DNA of 64,000 nucleotides from Micrasema longulum (GCA_022494885.1 JAGVSM010003741.1:156488-220487); one strand, 5' to 3'; numbered from the stretch's first letter, positions 1 through 10,253 are shown. Made by a program: numbers and translations. The notes: a model not told the origin generated them from the letters alone.

Positions 1-149
1 TTAGAGGTGTCGAGGAGGGCAGTTTTGGATTTGGATTTAGGTTCCTTCTGCTTCTTGTCCTTCTCCTTGGACTCCTTGGGTTCCTTGGGTTCTTTCGGCT
101 CCTTGGGGGTCTTCTCCTTTCTTCCCGAACCGAAGAAGAATCCTCCGGC
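1..149 (-). CDS. cora: coracle tail exon, Lys-Glu-Pro repeats, runs off the window
   Basis: It starts after the acceptor CCACACAG and reads AGGFFFGSGRKEKTPKEPKE and on through PKEPKESKEKDKKQKEPKSK to the window edge, still open. KEPKEPKEPKESKEKD is a short Lys-Glu-Pro repeat. Such charged, low-complexity stretches are typical of the coracle tail. A second frame is also open, but only this one joins the preceding exon in phase. The exon is partial because position 1 is inside it. Confidence 0.85.
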
Positions 150-1008
150 CTGTGTGGATAAGTGCGGCGCGCCCGATTTGATGAAAAAGAAAAAGAAAAC
201 AAAAAAACTAAATAAACAATCGTATTTACAAATGCGACGCAAAATGTAATAATTAAACCTAAAACTAAAGATGGCGAAAGCATGCCGAGGAGGGCCATCG
301 AGACGCGCTGGCCGCGTCTAGCTTTGCGGAAGCAGACAATTACATTGTTTCGAAACAAACGCGCCACAAACCAGAAAAAAAAAGATATTTAATTTACAAA
401 ATGAAAATAACGCGAAGCTCTAGGGCAATATGGCGGCTCAAGCTAACCGCAGCGAAATATGCGCCGGCACCGCCAAACTCTACTTGGGGAAATCTCTAAT
501 ACAGTAACGAACAAAGAATTTAGACCAGCAGAGTGAGGCTGCGGCCTTAGGAGACAAGACAGACCACTAATTGGGTGTGGCGAAGTAGACTCCGCTTACA
601 CATGACAAGAACAGGAACAGGAACAGTAAATACACAACCAGACAACAGAGCTTGCAAACATCGGAATATATTCAGTCTAAATGGAGGGCTTCCATGACTA
701 GTACAATAGAATAAAAACATCACCAATCACAACAATAAATTAATGTAACAATTTACAAACTTTACAAGACTCTGAAAACTAAACAAAAGTTTTAAATAAA
801 CGTGAATCTATTACGGAGAGCATTAGATTTACTTGTAACATACGAATTGAATCGATGAAACTAATATTAGGATGCGAGTACAAACTGTATCGAGATATTT
901 GTGATTCGAGATACTTTAATGATCACTGTGCCTTTGGTGATATGGTGAGAGCGACCGAGTTCAGCCCGCAGAGGGCATGAGGGAGAATGAGAGGAAGCGG
1001 GCACCTAC
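150..1008. other. coracle intron, nothing recognised
   Basis: The stretch is mixed AT-rich sequence with two moderately GC-rich patches (about 270-340 and 415-560). On the coracle strand these patches contain stops and no convincing acceptor-donor pair. No transposon motif was seen. Confidence 0.5.
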
Positions 1009-1082
1009 CTTGGCTTTCTTGCCGGACTTCGGGGTCTTCTCCGTGTCGCTGGAAGTGTTGAGAGTGGAGTCATTGTCGGTTC
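1009..1082 (-). CDS. cora: coracle tail exon (about exon 10 or 11)
   Basis: Two nucleotides (GA) plus 24 codons: TDNDSTLNTSSDTEKTPKSG then KKAK, ending in phase 0 at a GTAGGT donor. The acceptor is TATTTAG. The frame is chosen because TEKTPKSGKKAK matches the TP/K-rich style of the following exon and joins it in phase. The upstream exon must supply one nucleotide, which neither 5359-5436 nor 8786-8934 does. Confidence 0.82.
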
Positions 1083-1208
1083 CTAAATATACAAAACAAA
1101 CTTTATTAGCTCGTGTTTTTCGTTCATAAAAAAAAAAATGGAAAGACACAGAGGTGATACTGATATTGCGTAACTGTGAATTGATTTTTTTGTCGGGGAA
1201 CTTAAAAA

Positions 1209-1308
1209 NNNNNNNNNNNNNNNNNNNNNNNNNNNNNNNNNNNNNNNNNNNNNNNNNNNNNNNNNNNNNNNNNNNNNNNNNNNNNNNNNNNNNNNNNNNN
1301 NNNNNNNN
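1209..1308. other. assembly gap (100 N)
   Basis: The run is exactly 100 N, a conventional placeholder for a gap of unknown length. The right edge falls inside a reverse transcriptase reading frame. The missing sequence therefore contains the 5' part of that element, and possibly coracle intron or exon sequence too. Confidence 0.98.
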
Positions 1309-2785
1309 TATAAGGCCTATTTTTAAATCAGGCGATAAATCTAATGTTAGCAATTATAGGTCTATTTCAACATTATCTTGTATCCCTAAAATGTTTGAAG
1401 CTATAATTGCTAGCAAAATCACGCCCATGTTTAAGAATATACTGATCGATGAACAGCATGGATTTAGATCTGCCAGATCAACCACCTCTAACCTGGTAGA
1501 TTATACCCAGGTTATTGTCAAAGCACTCAAAAATGGTCAGCAGATTGATGTTCTTTATACAGATTTTTCTAAGGCATTTGACAAAGTGGATCATAAAATT
1601 CTCATGTATAAATTACATGCCTTGGGAATAAAAGATCCATTACTATCATTTATTAAATCGTATCTAACTAGTAGGACACAAAATGTTCGGATAAATAACT
1701 ATTTATCAACCAGTATTGATGTTACATCGGGTGTACCTCAGGGTTCTCATTTGGCACCCCTGCTTTTCAATTTGTTTATTAATGATGTTGCTAAATCATT
1801 CTCTTACTCTCGTTTTTTGCTCTTCGTGGACGACAACAAAGTTCTCAAAATAATTCAAACTTTACAAGACTGCTTTCTTCTTCAATCAGACATTAATTCT
1901 TTTAACCGATGGTGTAAAGTCAATAAATTAGAACTAAATATCAAAAAATGCAAAATAATGTCATTTCATAGAACAAAACAACCAATTTCCTTCGAGTACC
2001 TATTAGAAAACTCCAAAATTGATGTAGTCAAGTCCATCAGAGATTTAGGAGTTGTTTTGGACTATAAACTGACATACAACGAACATATAGATAATACAGT
2101 AAATAAATCACTGAAATTACTTGGCTTCATTAACAGAATATCCTCTGATTTTACTAATGTCCGTACAATCAAAACTCTGTATTGCTCAACTGTTCGCCCT
2201 CTTCTTGAATATGCCTCAGTGGTCTGGTCTCCATTCTATGTCAATCGCATAAATCACATTGAATCAGTCCAACATCGATTGCTTCGAAAAATAGCGTGGA
2301 TGATTGGACTAGAGAGAGATAATTATTCTTATACTGAAATAGAGTCAATGTTAAATATTTCTAGTCTACAAAAACGTAGAACTAATATTGACTCCATATA
2401 TATGTTCGGCATACTAAATGGTATAATCGATGTTCCATCATTACTGCGACAAGTAAAATTCAATATTCCGACTCGTAGATTGAAACAATGAAGTACTGTT
2501 CATCGATCAGCATAGAACAAACTATGGCCTAAATTCTCCAATGACCCGCCTTTGTCGTATTGTTAACTCAAGACAGGATCTGGACTTTTTTGGTTTAAGT
2601 TTACAACGATTTAAACGAGCACTAAATAAATAGTCCAGATCTTGTCTCGATGTCCCTTATGTTTGTCAATGCTTCTTTCTTTTTTTCTTTAAATGTTTTA
2701 AACTACTCTTTTATTGTAATATTTAAACCTTATAAATTGTATACATGGACAATGTCCGTTAATAAATAAATAAATAAATAAATAA
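1309..2785 (+). mobile_element. Jockey-like LINE, 3' part: RT domain and 3' UTR
   Basis: An open frame from 1310 to 2491 (393 residues, cut on the left by the gap) carries reverse transcriptase blocks: KSGDKSNVSNYRSIS, DFSKAFDKVDH (motif A), SGVPQGSHLAPLLFNLFIND (motif B) and FVDDNK in place of the usual F/YADD (motif C). The thumb-like tail RPLLEYASVVWSP follows. A 290-bp 3' UTR ends in TAAA repeats at about 2785. The frame is free of stops, so the copy is fairly young, although the D-D-N variant may not be active. It lies antisense to coracle in an intron. A 5'-truncated relative is at 47544-47755. Confidence 0.88.
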
Positions 2786-3600
2786 CACGAAACAAAGTTT
2801 ACTAGATAATATAAAACATTTAACAAAGTATATTGTATAATATGGAACACGAAACAAAGTGTACAGTTATGATAAAAAAAACATGAAATCATTAATTTAC
2901 TACGCTAAAACCCCCAAATTACATTTTTCAAGTGACCGACAAAAAACTAAAAATGTAAATGGAGGGTAGCGAAAAAGAACACTTGAGCGAATTGCTTTTT
3001 ATTTTAAAAGTTACCAAACGATGTTTGAACAAATTTTCAGTTGCAACTTTTTAAAATATCATATTCATAAATAATAAATGGGTTGGTGTACTGATGCAGT
3101 GCCTTATGCACCATTATGTGAGAAAAAATGCAAACATGGAGGAAATAAATGTCCATAAAGAAGAAATATACAAATTGCCTTTAAAATTACAACTTCAAAA
3201 AATTTCAATGGCAGTAATAAATGTCCGTAAAATTATAAACAATAAACTGTCTAATGATTTCTGGGCTTTGTCTTTTGATTTAAATCGGTATAATGATAGA
3301 GAGTATCTTCAGACTCTTGAGCTGTCAGTCCTCAGTGGGGATAGCATTTTTATTCCGACCAACAAGTTGGTATAACGATAAGAGACTAACTTCAGACTCT
3401 TGAGCTGTTAAAAATGCGAAAATGTCCGCAAAACACAATACACTGTCTTTCAAATCACAAATTTCTCCGATCCAGATGTGTGTATAGTGAATGAGACTAA
3501 TTTCAGACTTCATCTGTCAGATTTCAGCAAGGATTGCGAATTTCTGCAATAACTGCAGGAGAAAATGTAAAACTGGGTTTTAAATGTACTAAAAAATGAC
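2786..3600. repeat. degenerate tandem repeat region in coracle intron
   Basis: Between about 3120 and 3580 the phrases AAAATGTCCG and CAGACTCTTGAGCTGT recur (near 3224 and 3420, and 3311 and 3393, with a weaker third match near 3505). This suggests two to three diverged tandem units. A second short direct repeat, ACACGAAACAAAGT, occurs near 2787 and 2845. A 93-codon open frame (3094-3375) lies over the array and is not believed to be a gene. Confidence 0.45.
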
Positions 3601-3639
3601 AAATTCAATGGGAGATTCTCAATTCTAGAAACAAATATT

Positions 3640-4115
3640 CTCACATCTCACAACATCTTCGAGATTTGCACTGGTTAAAAAGCCCAGAGAATAAAATACA
3701 AGCTTTGCTGGACAGTACTCAAACCCCTTCATGAAATGGCTCCAAAATACCTATCGGACCTTTGTATTAGGGAAAATACATGTCAAAGAAAATCTACTCT
3801 TAGGCCAGCATTTGATTCAGGAAGAGGAAAACTTGTCAAAATCCGGCGCTCCCCAAACACTAGATTTGGAGATCGTGATTTTGCCGCCGCCGGCCCCTCT
3901 GCCTGGAACCAATTGCCTTCAAACTTACGAATCATCGACAGTCCCAGTCAGTTCGGATCCCAACTAAAATCCCACTTCTTTAAACTATCATACCCTCAAT
4001 TTTAAATCTGGAAATATAAGTTTAGGTATACAATTGTAAAGCGCCCTTGAGGTGATTTTTTACAAAAATGGCGCTATATAAATCAGCCACATATTATTAT
4101 TATTATTAGACATTC
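3640..4115 (+). mobile_element. CR1/L2-like LINE 3' end
   Basis: Broken frames read HLRDLHWLKSPE, then APKYLSDLCIRENTCQRKST, then FGDRDFAAAGPSAWNQLPSN and LKSHFFKL, the standard C-terminus of CR1/L2/Daphne-type non-LTR elements. The 3' UTR contains AAGCGCCCTTGAGGTGA and GGCGCTATATAAAT followed by ATT repeats. At least seven other pieces of this group occur in the window, for example 15460-16110, 44137-44260 and 53833-55245. Confidence 0.82.
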
Positions 4116-4642
4116 ATATTTCATTCATAAATTAAGTCGAGAAGTCGCTGAAAGATAAACCTTCTATTTGTCTACAAAGATTCGTATAAACTAACCATAT
4201 TGTGTTTGGGATTCAAGGTGATATTTTTTTACTCTACAATGTGTACGTAAATTTAATGTTTTGTATCTATACATAAAGCAGAATATAATGATAAAATAAA
4301 AACAATACTACGAAAAAAAGTTTAAAGCTCCACAAAATAATACAAAAAATATATATACGGTGAAAAGCTGTGCAGTGGGAAAAATACTTTAAACGGACAT
4401 CAAACTAAAAAAAAATATGGCCCCAAACATGCGGCATAGGTATCGTAGTTTATATTTTATCCATGGCCCAATATTCACGCAACTGCCTATATAAGAAAAT
4501 TGTACAAAGAAATAAAAAAATGTATTAATATGCTCTTGAATACTGTTAGATGGAGAAAATCGAAGAAGGATTCAAGAATTCTATACAGAATTCTATGCAG
4601 CTAAACTTCGATGAGTGATAATAGCCTCAAACAAGATGTGAG

Positions 4643-5100
4643 TGAGGGAATCTCAAATGTCTGATTACAAAAGATGTGACAGAGTGGAGGGAATCTCAGA
4701 TTTCCGATTACAAAAGATGTGACAGAGCGGGGGAATCTCAGATTTCCGATTACAAAAGATGTGACAGAGCGGGGGAATCTCAGATGTCTGATTACAAAAG
4801 ATGAGACAGAGCGGGGGAATCTCAGATGTATGATTACAAAAGATGCGACAGAGTGGGGGAATCTCAGATGTCTGGTTACAAAAGATGTGACAGAGTGGGG
4901 GAATCTCAAATGTCTGATTACAAAAGATGCGGCAGAGTGGAAAAATCTCAGATGTCTGATTACAAAAGATGCGACAGAGTGGGGGAATCTCAGATGTCTG
5001 ATTACAAATGATGTGACAGTGGGCAGGGACCTCAGATCACAAGAGATGGGACAGAGTGAGGGAATAGATGTCTGATTACAAAAGAAGAGGGGTAATCTCA
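4643..5100. repeat. 42-bp minisatellite, 9 clear and about 2 degenerate units
   Basis: Units begin with AATCTCAGAT at 4649, 4692, 4734, 4776, 4818, 4860, 4902, 4944 and 4986, so the period is 42 bp with one 43-bp step. The core is GATTACAAAAGATGTGACAG. Because 42 is a multiple of three, long open frames appear on both strands (118 codons plus, 205 codons minus), which are artefacts unless transcription shows otherwise. The array sits about 260 bp downstream of coracle exon 9. Confidence 0.93.
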
Positions 5101-5358
5101 GATCTCTAAAGTGGTAAATTTCAGCTGGTAACACCGAAGCAAGATAAATCATATATATATTATTATTATTGTTAGCTATACCCCATGCTTGAGGTAAGAG
5201 AGAAATTAGAGATTCCACTGAGTTACTTATGTAAAAAGATATTTAAAATTAAAATCTGTATGAAAATTTGCATTTCTGAAAGTTTTCAAAGAAAATCGCG
5301 ACATTGGGCCAGGACGGGGAATGCAGGCGGGGTTGTATGGCTACTACAATTGATCAAC

Positions 5359-5436
5359 CTTGCCGGCATCCTTGGTGGCTTCCCAGTCTCCCTCCATGGA
5401 GCTGCATGAGGAGGCCGCGCTGTCCGCACACGACAC
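5359..5436 (-). CDS. cora: probable coracle exon 9 (tail, 26 codons)
   Basis: A GC-rich island of 78 nt on the coracle strand lies between an AG acceptor (GCGTGTAG) and a GTTGAT donor. In phase 0, as required by exon 8, it reads VSCADSAASSCSSMEGDWEA then TKDAGK. It has an acidic/Ser-rich character suited to the tail and a composition unlike the AT-rich surroundings. It starts and ends in phase 0. Because the next exon at 1009-1082 needs a phase-1 partner, this exon may belong to only some transcripts or may be followed by an exon not seen here. Confidence 0.68.
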
Positions 5437-5599
5437 CTACACGCAAACGTACGCATTGCCAATACATGTCTTACACACACATACAAATTAAATCATTTCC
5501 TAAGGTCTTCTCATCGCATTTTATGTGGACGAGATTTTAATGGAGATTAAGGAAGACAAAAATGTCTTCAAATACACATTCCAAGAGTAGAACCAAGAT

Positions 5600-5781
5600 C
5601 AGAAAATACATATTTAGTGCCACAAGGAAGGAAGCTAGGACCTCTTCTATTTGAATATTATATTCTTCTCATATGAATATTTCGTCATGTGTATTTGTAT
5701 GAAAAACCCAAATAAATTAATGAGATTCTGCATACATCACTGGAGTAGCTCAAGGAAGGAAGCTAGGACCTCTTCTATTTG
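5600..5781 (+). mobile_element. duplicated RT motif-B fragments of an old LINE
   Basis: Around 5608-5660 the plus strand reads VPQGRKLGPLLFE, the motif-B block of Jockey/I-type reverse transcriptases. About 130 bp later (5735-5781) it repeats as TGVAQGRKLGPLLFE. The second copy is interrupted at 5782 by a MITE and resumes at 6212 with sequence matching 5655-5695. A third short copy is at 16113-16165. These are fossils. Confidence 0.7.
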
Positions 5782-6211
5782 AGCGTAGTTATACAGAAAG
5801 CAGCCAGCCATAGAAAAGTGAAACTGAGATAATAGCTCTTTTGTGAAAAGGGCGAATAATCGAATCAACACAACAGTTGGAATGTTTCCGACTTTTGACA
5901 AATGATAAACAATGAATACATTAGTTTTTTAATGTTATGAACAAGAATCAAATTACGTATTTGACAAGTTTTTATGATTTTTAAAATACTGTAAGATTCT
6001 TCTAGTGCTGTGGGTGTTTTCTGCAAATTGAGAAATGCCGTTTTTGTGATCGACACAATTTTCAGAAGGTGATTATAACAGTTTTTTGTATGAAAGTGGC
6101 CAGGCAGTTTTTAGCAGAACATAGAATAAACCTTACTGCACCCGATAACTATGAAAATATATTTTTTTTATTTTTAATTGTGGACTGGCTGCTTTCTGCA
6201 TAACTACGTTC
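5782..6211. mobile_element. 430-bp MITE with about 26-bp terminal inverted repeats (family M1)
   Basis: The left end is CGTAGTTATACAGAAAGCAG and the right end CTGCTTTCTGCATAACTACG, which are inverted copies. It has no coding capacity. The insertion splits an RT fragment whose unbroken relative is at 5612-5700, which fixes the ends to within a few bases. Other copies are at 21089-21958 (enlarged by a further insertion), 23690-23876 (one end only) and 27024-27450. The superfamily is not identifiable from the ends alone. Confidence 0.87.
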
Positions 6212-6299
6212 ATTTTATATTATGTTCTTCTCATATGAATATTTTGTGATGTGTATTTGTAGACATCCTCTAAAACAATATATAATCTCCATTGAAATG

Positions 6300-6774
6300 C
6301 AGTCAGCATAGAATGGTTCATTAAAAGTTTTAAATACATCATATTACAAAGATAAAATATAGAAATTTTGACATTTTTTGAACAGAGACCTTCGATTTCT
6401 CAATTCCTAAATACCCAATCACATAAACCGACTGTGCAACACTGGATGAAGAAATGAGTGGAATTTTCGTGATAGCGATAACGATTTGATTAATATTATT
6501 TTATTTTGACTACATTTAACAGTTCTATGCTGGATACACCTACACACTGATACATTATGTGGCTGTGTGCGCTGTGTGGTCACTACATAGACAAACTGCA
6601 AATATCTAGCGTACTAACATTACCGAACATGTAATAATGACAGACTCTTACGGTGGTATTTCATAATAAAAATACTGGTGATAAACTCATTCTTATGAAT
6701 TCTTTTCATTTGGAATGGGATTGGAATTAATTTTTTTTAATTTTCAAAACAATATATTAAATTGAATACTGCTT
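6300..6774. other. coracle intron, nothing recognised
   Basis: AT-rich sequence with no coding, repeat or RNA signature seen, leading into the 27-bp array. Confidence 0.5.
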
Positions 6775-8595
6775 TTAACTCATGTTCATTAAATACACTT
6801 TCCAACTCATATTTTCATATGATACTCGCTCCAACACATGTTTATTAGGTGCTCTTTCTTACTCATATTCATTAATTACACTTTCCAAATCATGTTCATT
6901 AGATACTCATTTGAGCTCATGTTCATTAGATACACTGTTGAACTCATGATTATCAGTACTTTTTTAAACTCCGGTTCATAAGATACTCTTTCCAACTCAT
7001 GCTCATCGGGTACTCTTTCTAATTCATGTTCATTAACACTTTCCAAATCATGTTCATTAGATATACGTTCTAACTAATAATAATAAAGTACGCTTTCTAA
7101 ATCATGTTTATTAGATATTAATTTCAAATCATTTTCATTAGATACTCTTTCTAACTCATGTTCATCAGGTCCTTTTTTCAACTCATGCTCATAACTCATT
7201 AAATATTCATGTTCATTTAATATTCATTCCAACCCATGCTCATTAGATACTAATTCCAACTCATGTTTATTAGATACACTTTCTAACTGATGTTCATCGG
7301 GTACTTTTTCCAACTCATGTTCATTGGATACTCTTTCCAACTCATGCTCATCGGGTACTCTTTCTAACTCATGTTCATTAAATACACTTTCCAAATCATG
7401 TTCATTAGATATACTTTCTACCTAATAATAATAAGGTACGCTTTCTAAATCATGTTTATTAGATATTAATTTCAAATCATTTTCATTAGATACACTTTCT
7501 AACTCATGTTCCTCGGGTACTTTTTTCAACTCGTGCTCATAACTCATTAAATATTCATGTTCATTAAATATTCATTCCAACCCATGCTCATTAGATACTA
7601 ATTCCAACTCATGTTTGTTAGATACACTTTTTAACTGATGTTCATCGGGTACTTTTTCCAACTCGTGCTCATAACTCATTAAATATTCATGTTCATTAAA
7701 TATTCATTCCAACCCATGCTCATTAGATACTAATTTCAACTCATGTTTATTAGATACACTTTCTAACTGATGTTCATCGGGTACTTTTTTCAACTCGTGC
7801 TCATAACTCATTAAATATTCATGTTCATTAAATATTCATTCCAACCCATGCTCATTAGATACTAATTCCAACTCATGTTTATTAGATACACTTTCTAACT
7901 GATGTTCATCGGGTACTTTTTCCAACTCATGTTCATTGGGTACTCTTTCCAACTCATGTTCATCGGGTACTCTTTCTAACTCATGTTCATTAAATGCACT
8001 TTCCAACCCACGCTCATAAGATACTAATTCCAACTCGTGTTTATTGGATACACTTTCTAACTCATGTTCATCAGGTACTTTTTTCAACTCGTGCTCATAA
8101 CTCATTAAATATTCATGTTCATTAAATATTAATTCCAACCCACGCTCATTAGATACTAATTCCAACTCATGTTTATTAGATACACTTTCTAACTGATGTT
8201 CATCGGGTACTTTTTCCAACTCATGTTCATTGGGTACTCTTTCCAACTCATGTTCATCGGGTACTCTTTCTAACTCATGTTCATTAAATACACTTTCCAA
8301 CCCACGCTCATTAGATACTAATTCCAACTACTGTTTATTGGATACACTTTCTAACTCATGTTTATCGGGTACTCTTTCTAACTCATGTTCATTAAATAAA
8401 CTTTCCAAATCATGTTTATTAGATACTCATTCCAACTCATGTTTATTAGACACACTTTCTAACTCATGTTTATCATGATGTACTCTAAACCCATGTTCAT
8501 TAAATACACTTTCAATTTCACGTTCATTAGATAGCCATTCCAACACATTTTTATAAGGTACATTTTGCAACTTGTGTTCATCAGACGCTTTTTCA
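6775..8595 (-). repeat. 27-bp tandem array encoding a nonapeptide repeat on the coracle strand
   Basis: The base unit is AACTCATGTTCATTAGATAC plus ACTTTCC (27 bp), repeated for 1.8 kb with a higher-order pattern. A TAAATATTCATGTTCATTAA block recurs near 7200, 7555, 7681, 7814 and 8105. On the minus strand the units read [N/D]EHELE[R/S]V[P/S], for example DEHELERVP and NKHELELVS. A stop-free stretch of 163 codons runs 8327-7836 and a shorter one 8621-8427. The breaks between them are mostly single-base, such as GAATGA against GAATTA. It could be a plain minisatellite whose period happens to be a codon multiple, or a decayed or alternative coding exon. The array starts 190 bp downstream of exon 8. 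Confidence 0.9.
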
Positions 8596-8785
8596 AACTC
8601 ATTTATTATCATAAAATACAAGCATAAAACAATAACAAAAAGTTTCGATAAATTACATTTTAACAGTTTGTCATCGGGAGTTTATGATAGTCTAAACATT
8701 AACTTTCCAACTCGAGCATACGTAAAAACTACATTTGAGCAATGTTTTAATCAAATAGTTACGGCTAGGAAGGGGAGAGAGGTAC

Positions 8786-8934
8786 CTTGTCTTTCTGCTT
8801 GTCTTTCTTGGCCGGGCTCTTCGGGCGGACAATGTCGGTGTTCATGTCGGGCATGTGCTCCGGAGGATGGGACATGGTGTGACGTTTGCTGCTGTCGTCG
8901 TCCAGAGAACCGTACGGCTGTTTGCCAGCCAAGG
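8786..8934 (-). CDS. cora: coracle exon 8 (tail)
   Basis: Two nucleotides plus 49 codons: LAGKQPYGSLDDDSSKRHTM then SHPPEHMPDMNTDIVRPKSP and AKKDKQKDK. It is hydrophilic and probably disordered. It joins exon 7 in phase and ends in phase 0 at a GTACCT donor. The Lys-rich end is continued in style by the exons at 1009-1082 and 1-149. Confidence 0.88.
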
Positions 8935-9060
8935 CTAAAAGAAATATAAAATTCGTATTCGAAGTGATAACTTTGCGTTAATTAATTAAAAAATGGGAGC
9001 TGGAAGTTGGGCACCGAGTGGGTGGACATTGGTCGGGTTAGACTAAAGGTGCAGTGTTAC

Positions 9061-9233
9061 CGTCCATGCTGCGCGAGGTGAGGTGGCGCCCGCTCAGCGA
9101 GCGCTGGAAGTTGGGCGCCGGGCGCTGGATGGGCGCGCGGCGCGACTCCCAGTGCGTGCGCCCCGAGTAGCGGAAGCGGGAGCCGAGGCGCGGGAACAGG
9201 GTGGACTTTCCGGTGGGTTCGGGGGTCATCAAT
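9061..9233 (-). CDS. cora: coracle exon 7 (FERM-adjacent region)
   Basis: One nucleotide, 57 codons and one nucleotide. It reads LMTPEPTGKSTLFPRLGSRF then RYSGRTHWESRRAPIQRPAP, ending SGRHLTSRSMD. The GSRFRYSGRT motif is the start of the FERM-adjacent domain, a conserved regulatory extension with phosphorylatable Ser/Thr in this family. The acceptor is CTAACAG and the donor GTAACA. The intron to exon 8 is 126 bp. The split codon G+CC gives Ala. Confidence 0.92.
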
Positions 9234-9318
9234 CTGTTAGAATGAGAACAATATTTTAAATATGAATCGTCTGTTTGGGTGATCCAGTGCAGGTTGAATT
9301 AGTTCCATAAAAATAGCG

Positions 9319-9366
9319 ACGCCAGTTTCACAGTCGGCCGTCTAACCAACTGCGCCACGGCACCTG
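9319..9366 (-). repeat. tRNA-like 5' half (SINE or tRNA fragment)
   Basis: On the minus strand GTGCCGTGGCGCAGTTGGTT matches a tRNA acceptor/D-arm with an A box, but no T-arm or B box follows. It is probably a SINE or tRNA pseudogene remnant in the intron between exons 7 and 6. Confidence 0.55.
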
Positions 9367-9744
9367 TCATTGAAATTAATACTTTAATTTAAAAGGTAAA
9401 TTAAAGGTAATTAATTATGAACTGAAAACCTGGTAATAGGTAGAAAAGATCGTAGAAAATGGGGTCGCCAGAGATTGTTGGTGTTCAAAATAAACACCTT
9501 TCCATGAGCCATTTTTCCACTGCACTTTCAAGATGAACTGCTAAATATGAAGAGGCTTGTGAATTATGACTTTTTACCGATTCCTTTCTCATAGAAACAA
9601 AACACAAACACATCTGTTAACTTCGACTGAAGAGCTTCTTAAAAAAAATACCAAGCTTTGGTTGTGTTTGTATGCAAGTTTACTCTCCTGTAAACCTCGC
9701 AAAATGCAGATATGATAGTATACGTTGGAACTGTAGAAATTGCT

Positions 9745-9930
9745 ATCGATGAATAATGGAGGTGGGTTGTACACAGATTGATGACCGGATCAGACCAAAA
9801 CGCTAATAAAGTGTTTTTACAGGATATATGTTAAAAGCAAAATTTTGTTTAATATGTATTTAGAGCATGTTTCAAATAATGTAAACTGTTTCCCTCGGTA
9901 TGGGACATTATTTTTAATAAAAATAAATAC
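9745..9930 (+). mobile_element. LINE 3' fragment, related to 11300-11880
   Basis: GGAGGTGGGTTG and GATTGATGACCGGATC, followed by GTTTCCCTCGGTATGGGACA and an A-rich end, match the 3' end of the longer copy at 11530-11880. The fragment is 5'-truncated and diverged. Confidence 0.6.
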
Positions 9931-9980
9931 ATGGATCGGTTACTAGGCAACGCGGCGGGGACGATGAATCCTCGAGTTAC

Positions 9981-10166
9981 CTGAAGAAGGTGTGATGCTC
10001 GACGCAGACCTTCCACAACTTCTTGGCCTGGCGGTGGTTGGCGAGCTTGAAGCCAACCGTGGACTCGTACTGCTCAAACTCCCCGGGCCGGATCTTCACG
10101 TAGAAGTTGTGGCGCTTGTAGCTGATCTTCAGGATCTTGGGCCACGCGAAGCGGTTGATCCTCAAC
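9981..10166 (-). CDS. cora: coracle exon 6 (F3 lobe)
   Basis: One nucleotide, 61 codons and two nucleotides, from [20 protein letters not shown] through [20 protein letters not shown] to [13 protein letters not shown]. This completes the FERM PH-like lobe; [13 protein letters not shown] and [12 protein letters not shown] are near-universal in 4.1 proteins. The acceptor is TTCGTAG and the donor GTAACT. The split codon AG+A gives Arg. Confidence 0.95.
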
Positions 10167-10191
10167 CTACGAAGAGAGAGAGTGAGAGACA

Positions 10192-10236
10192 TTATTATTG
10201 TGGATAATTTATATAGCGCCAAAATCACCTCAAAGT
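10192..10236 (-). mobile_element. CR1/L2-like LINE 3' end inside an 87-bp coracle intron
   Basis: ATTATTATTGTGGATAATTT then ATATAGCGCC and AAATCACCTCAA is the reverse complement of the LINE 3' terminus seen at 4020-4110. It fills about half of the intron 10167-10253 between exons 6 and 5, with both splice sites still intact. Confidence 0.8.
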
Positions 10237-10253
10237 GGATAATATGCACTAAC

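Noticed and set aside
4601..5218. 205-codon open frame on the minus strand and 118-codon frame on the plus strand
   Set aside because: Both are produced by the 42-bp repeat, whose period is a multiple of three. No start context, domain or splice evidence.
4643..8595. CRISPR-like interpretation of the regular arrays
   Set aside because: Units are contiguous without unique spacers and the window is eukaryotic.
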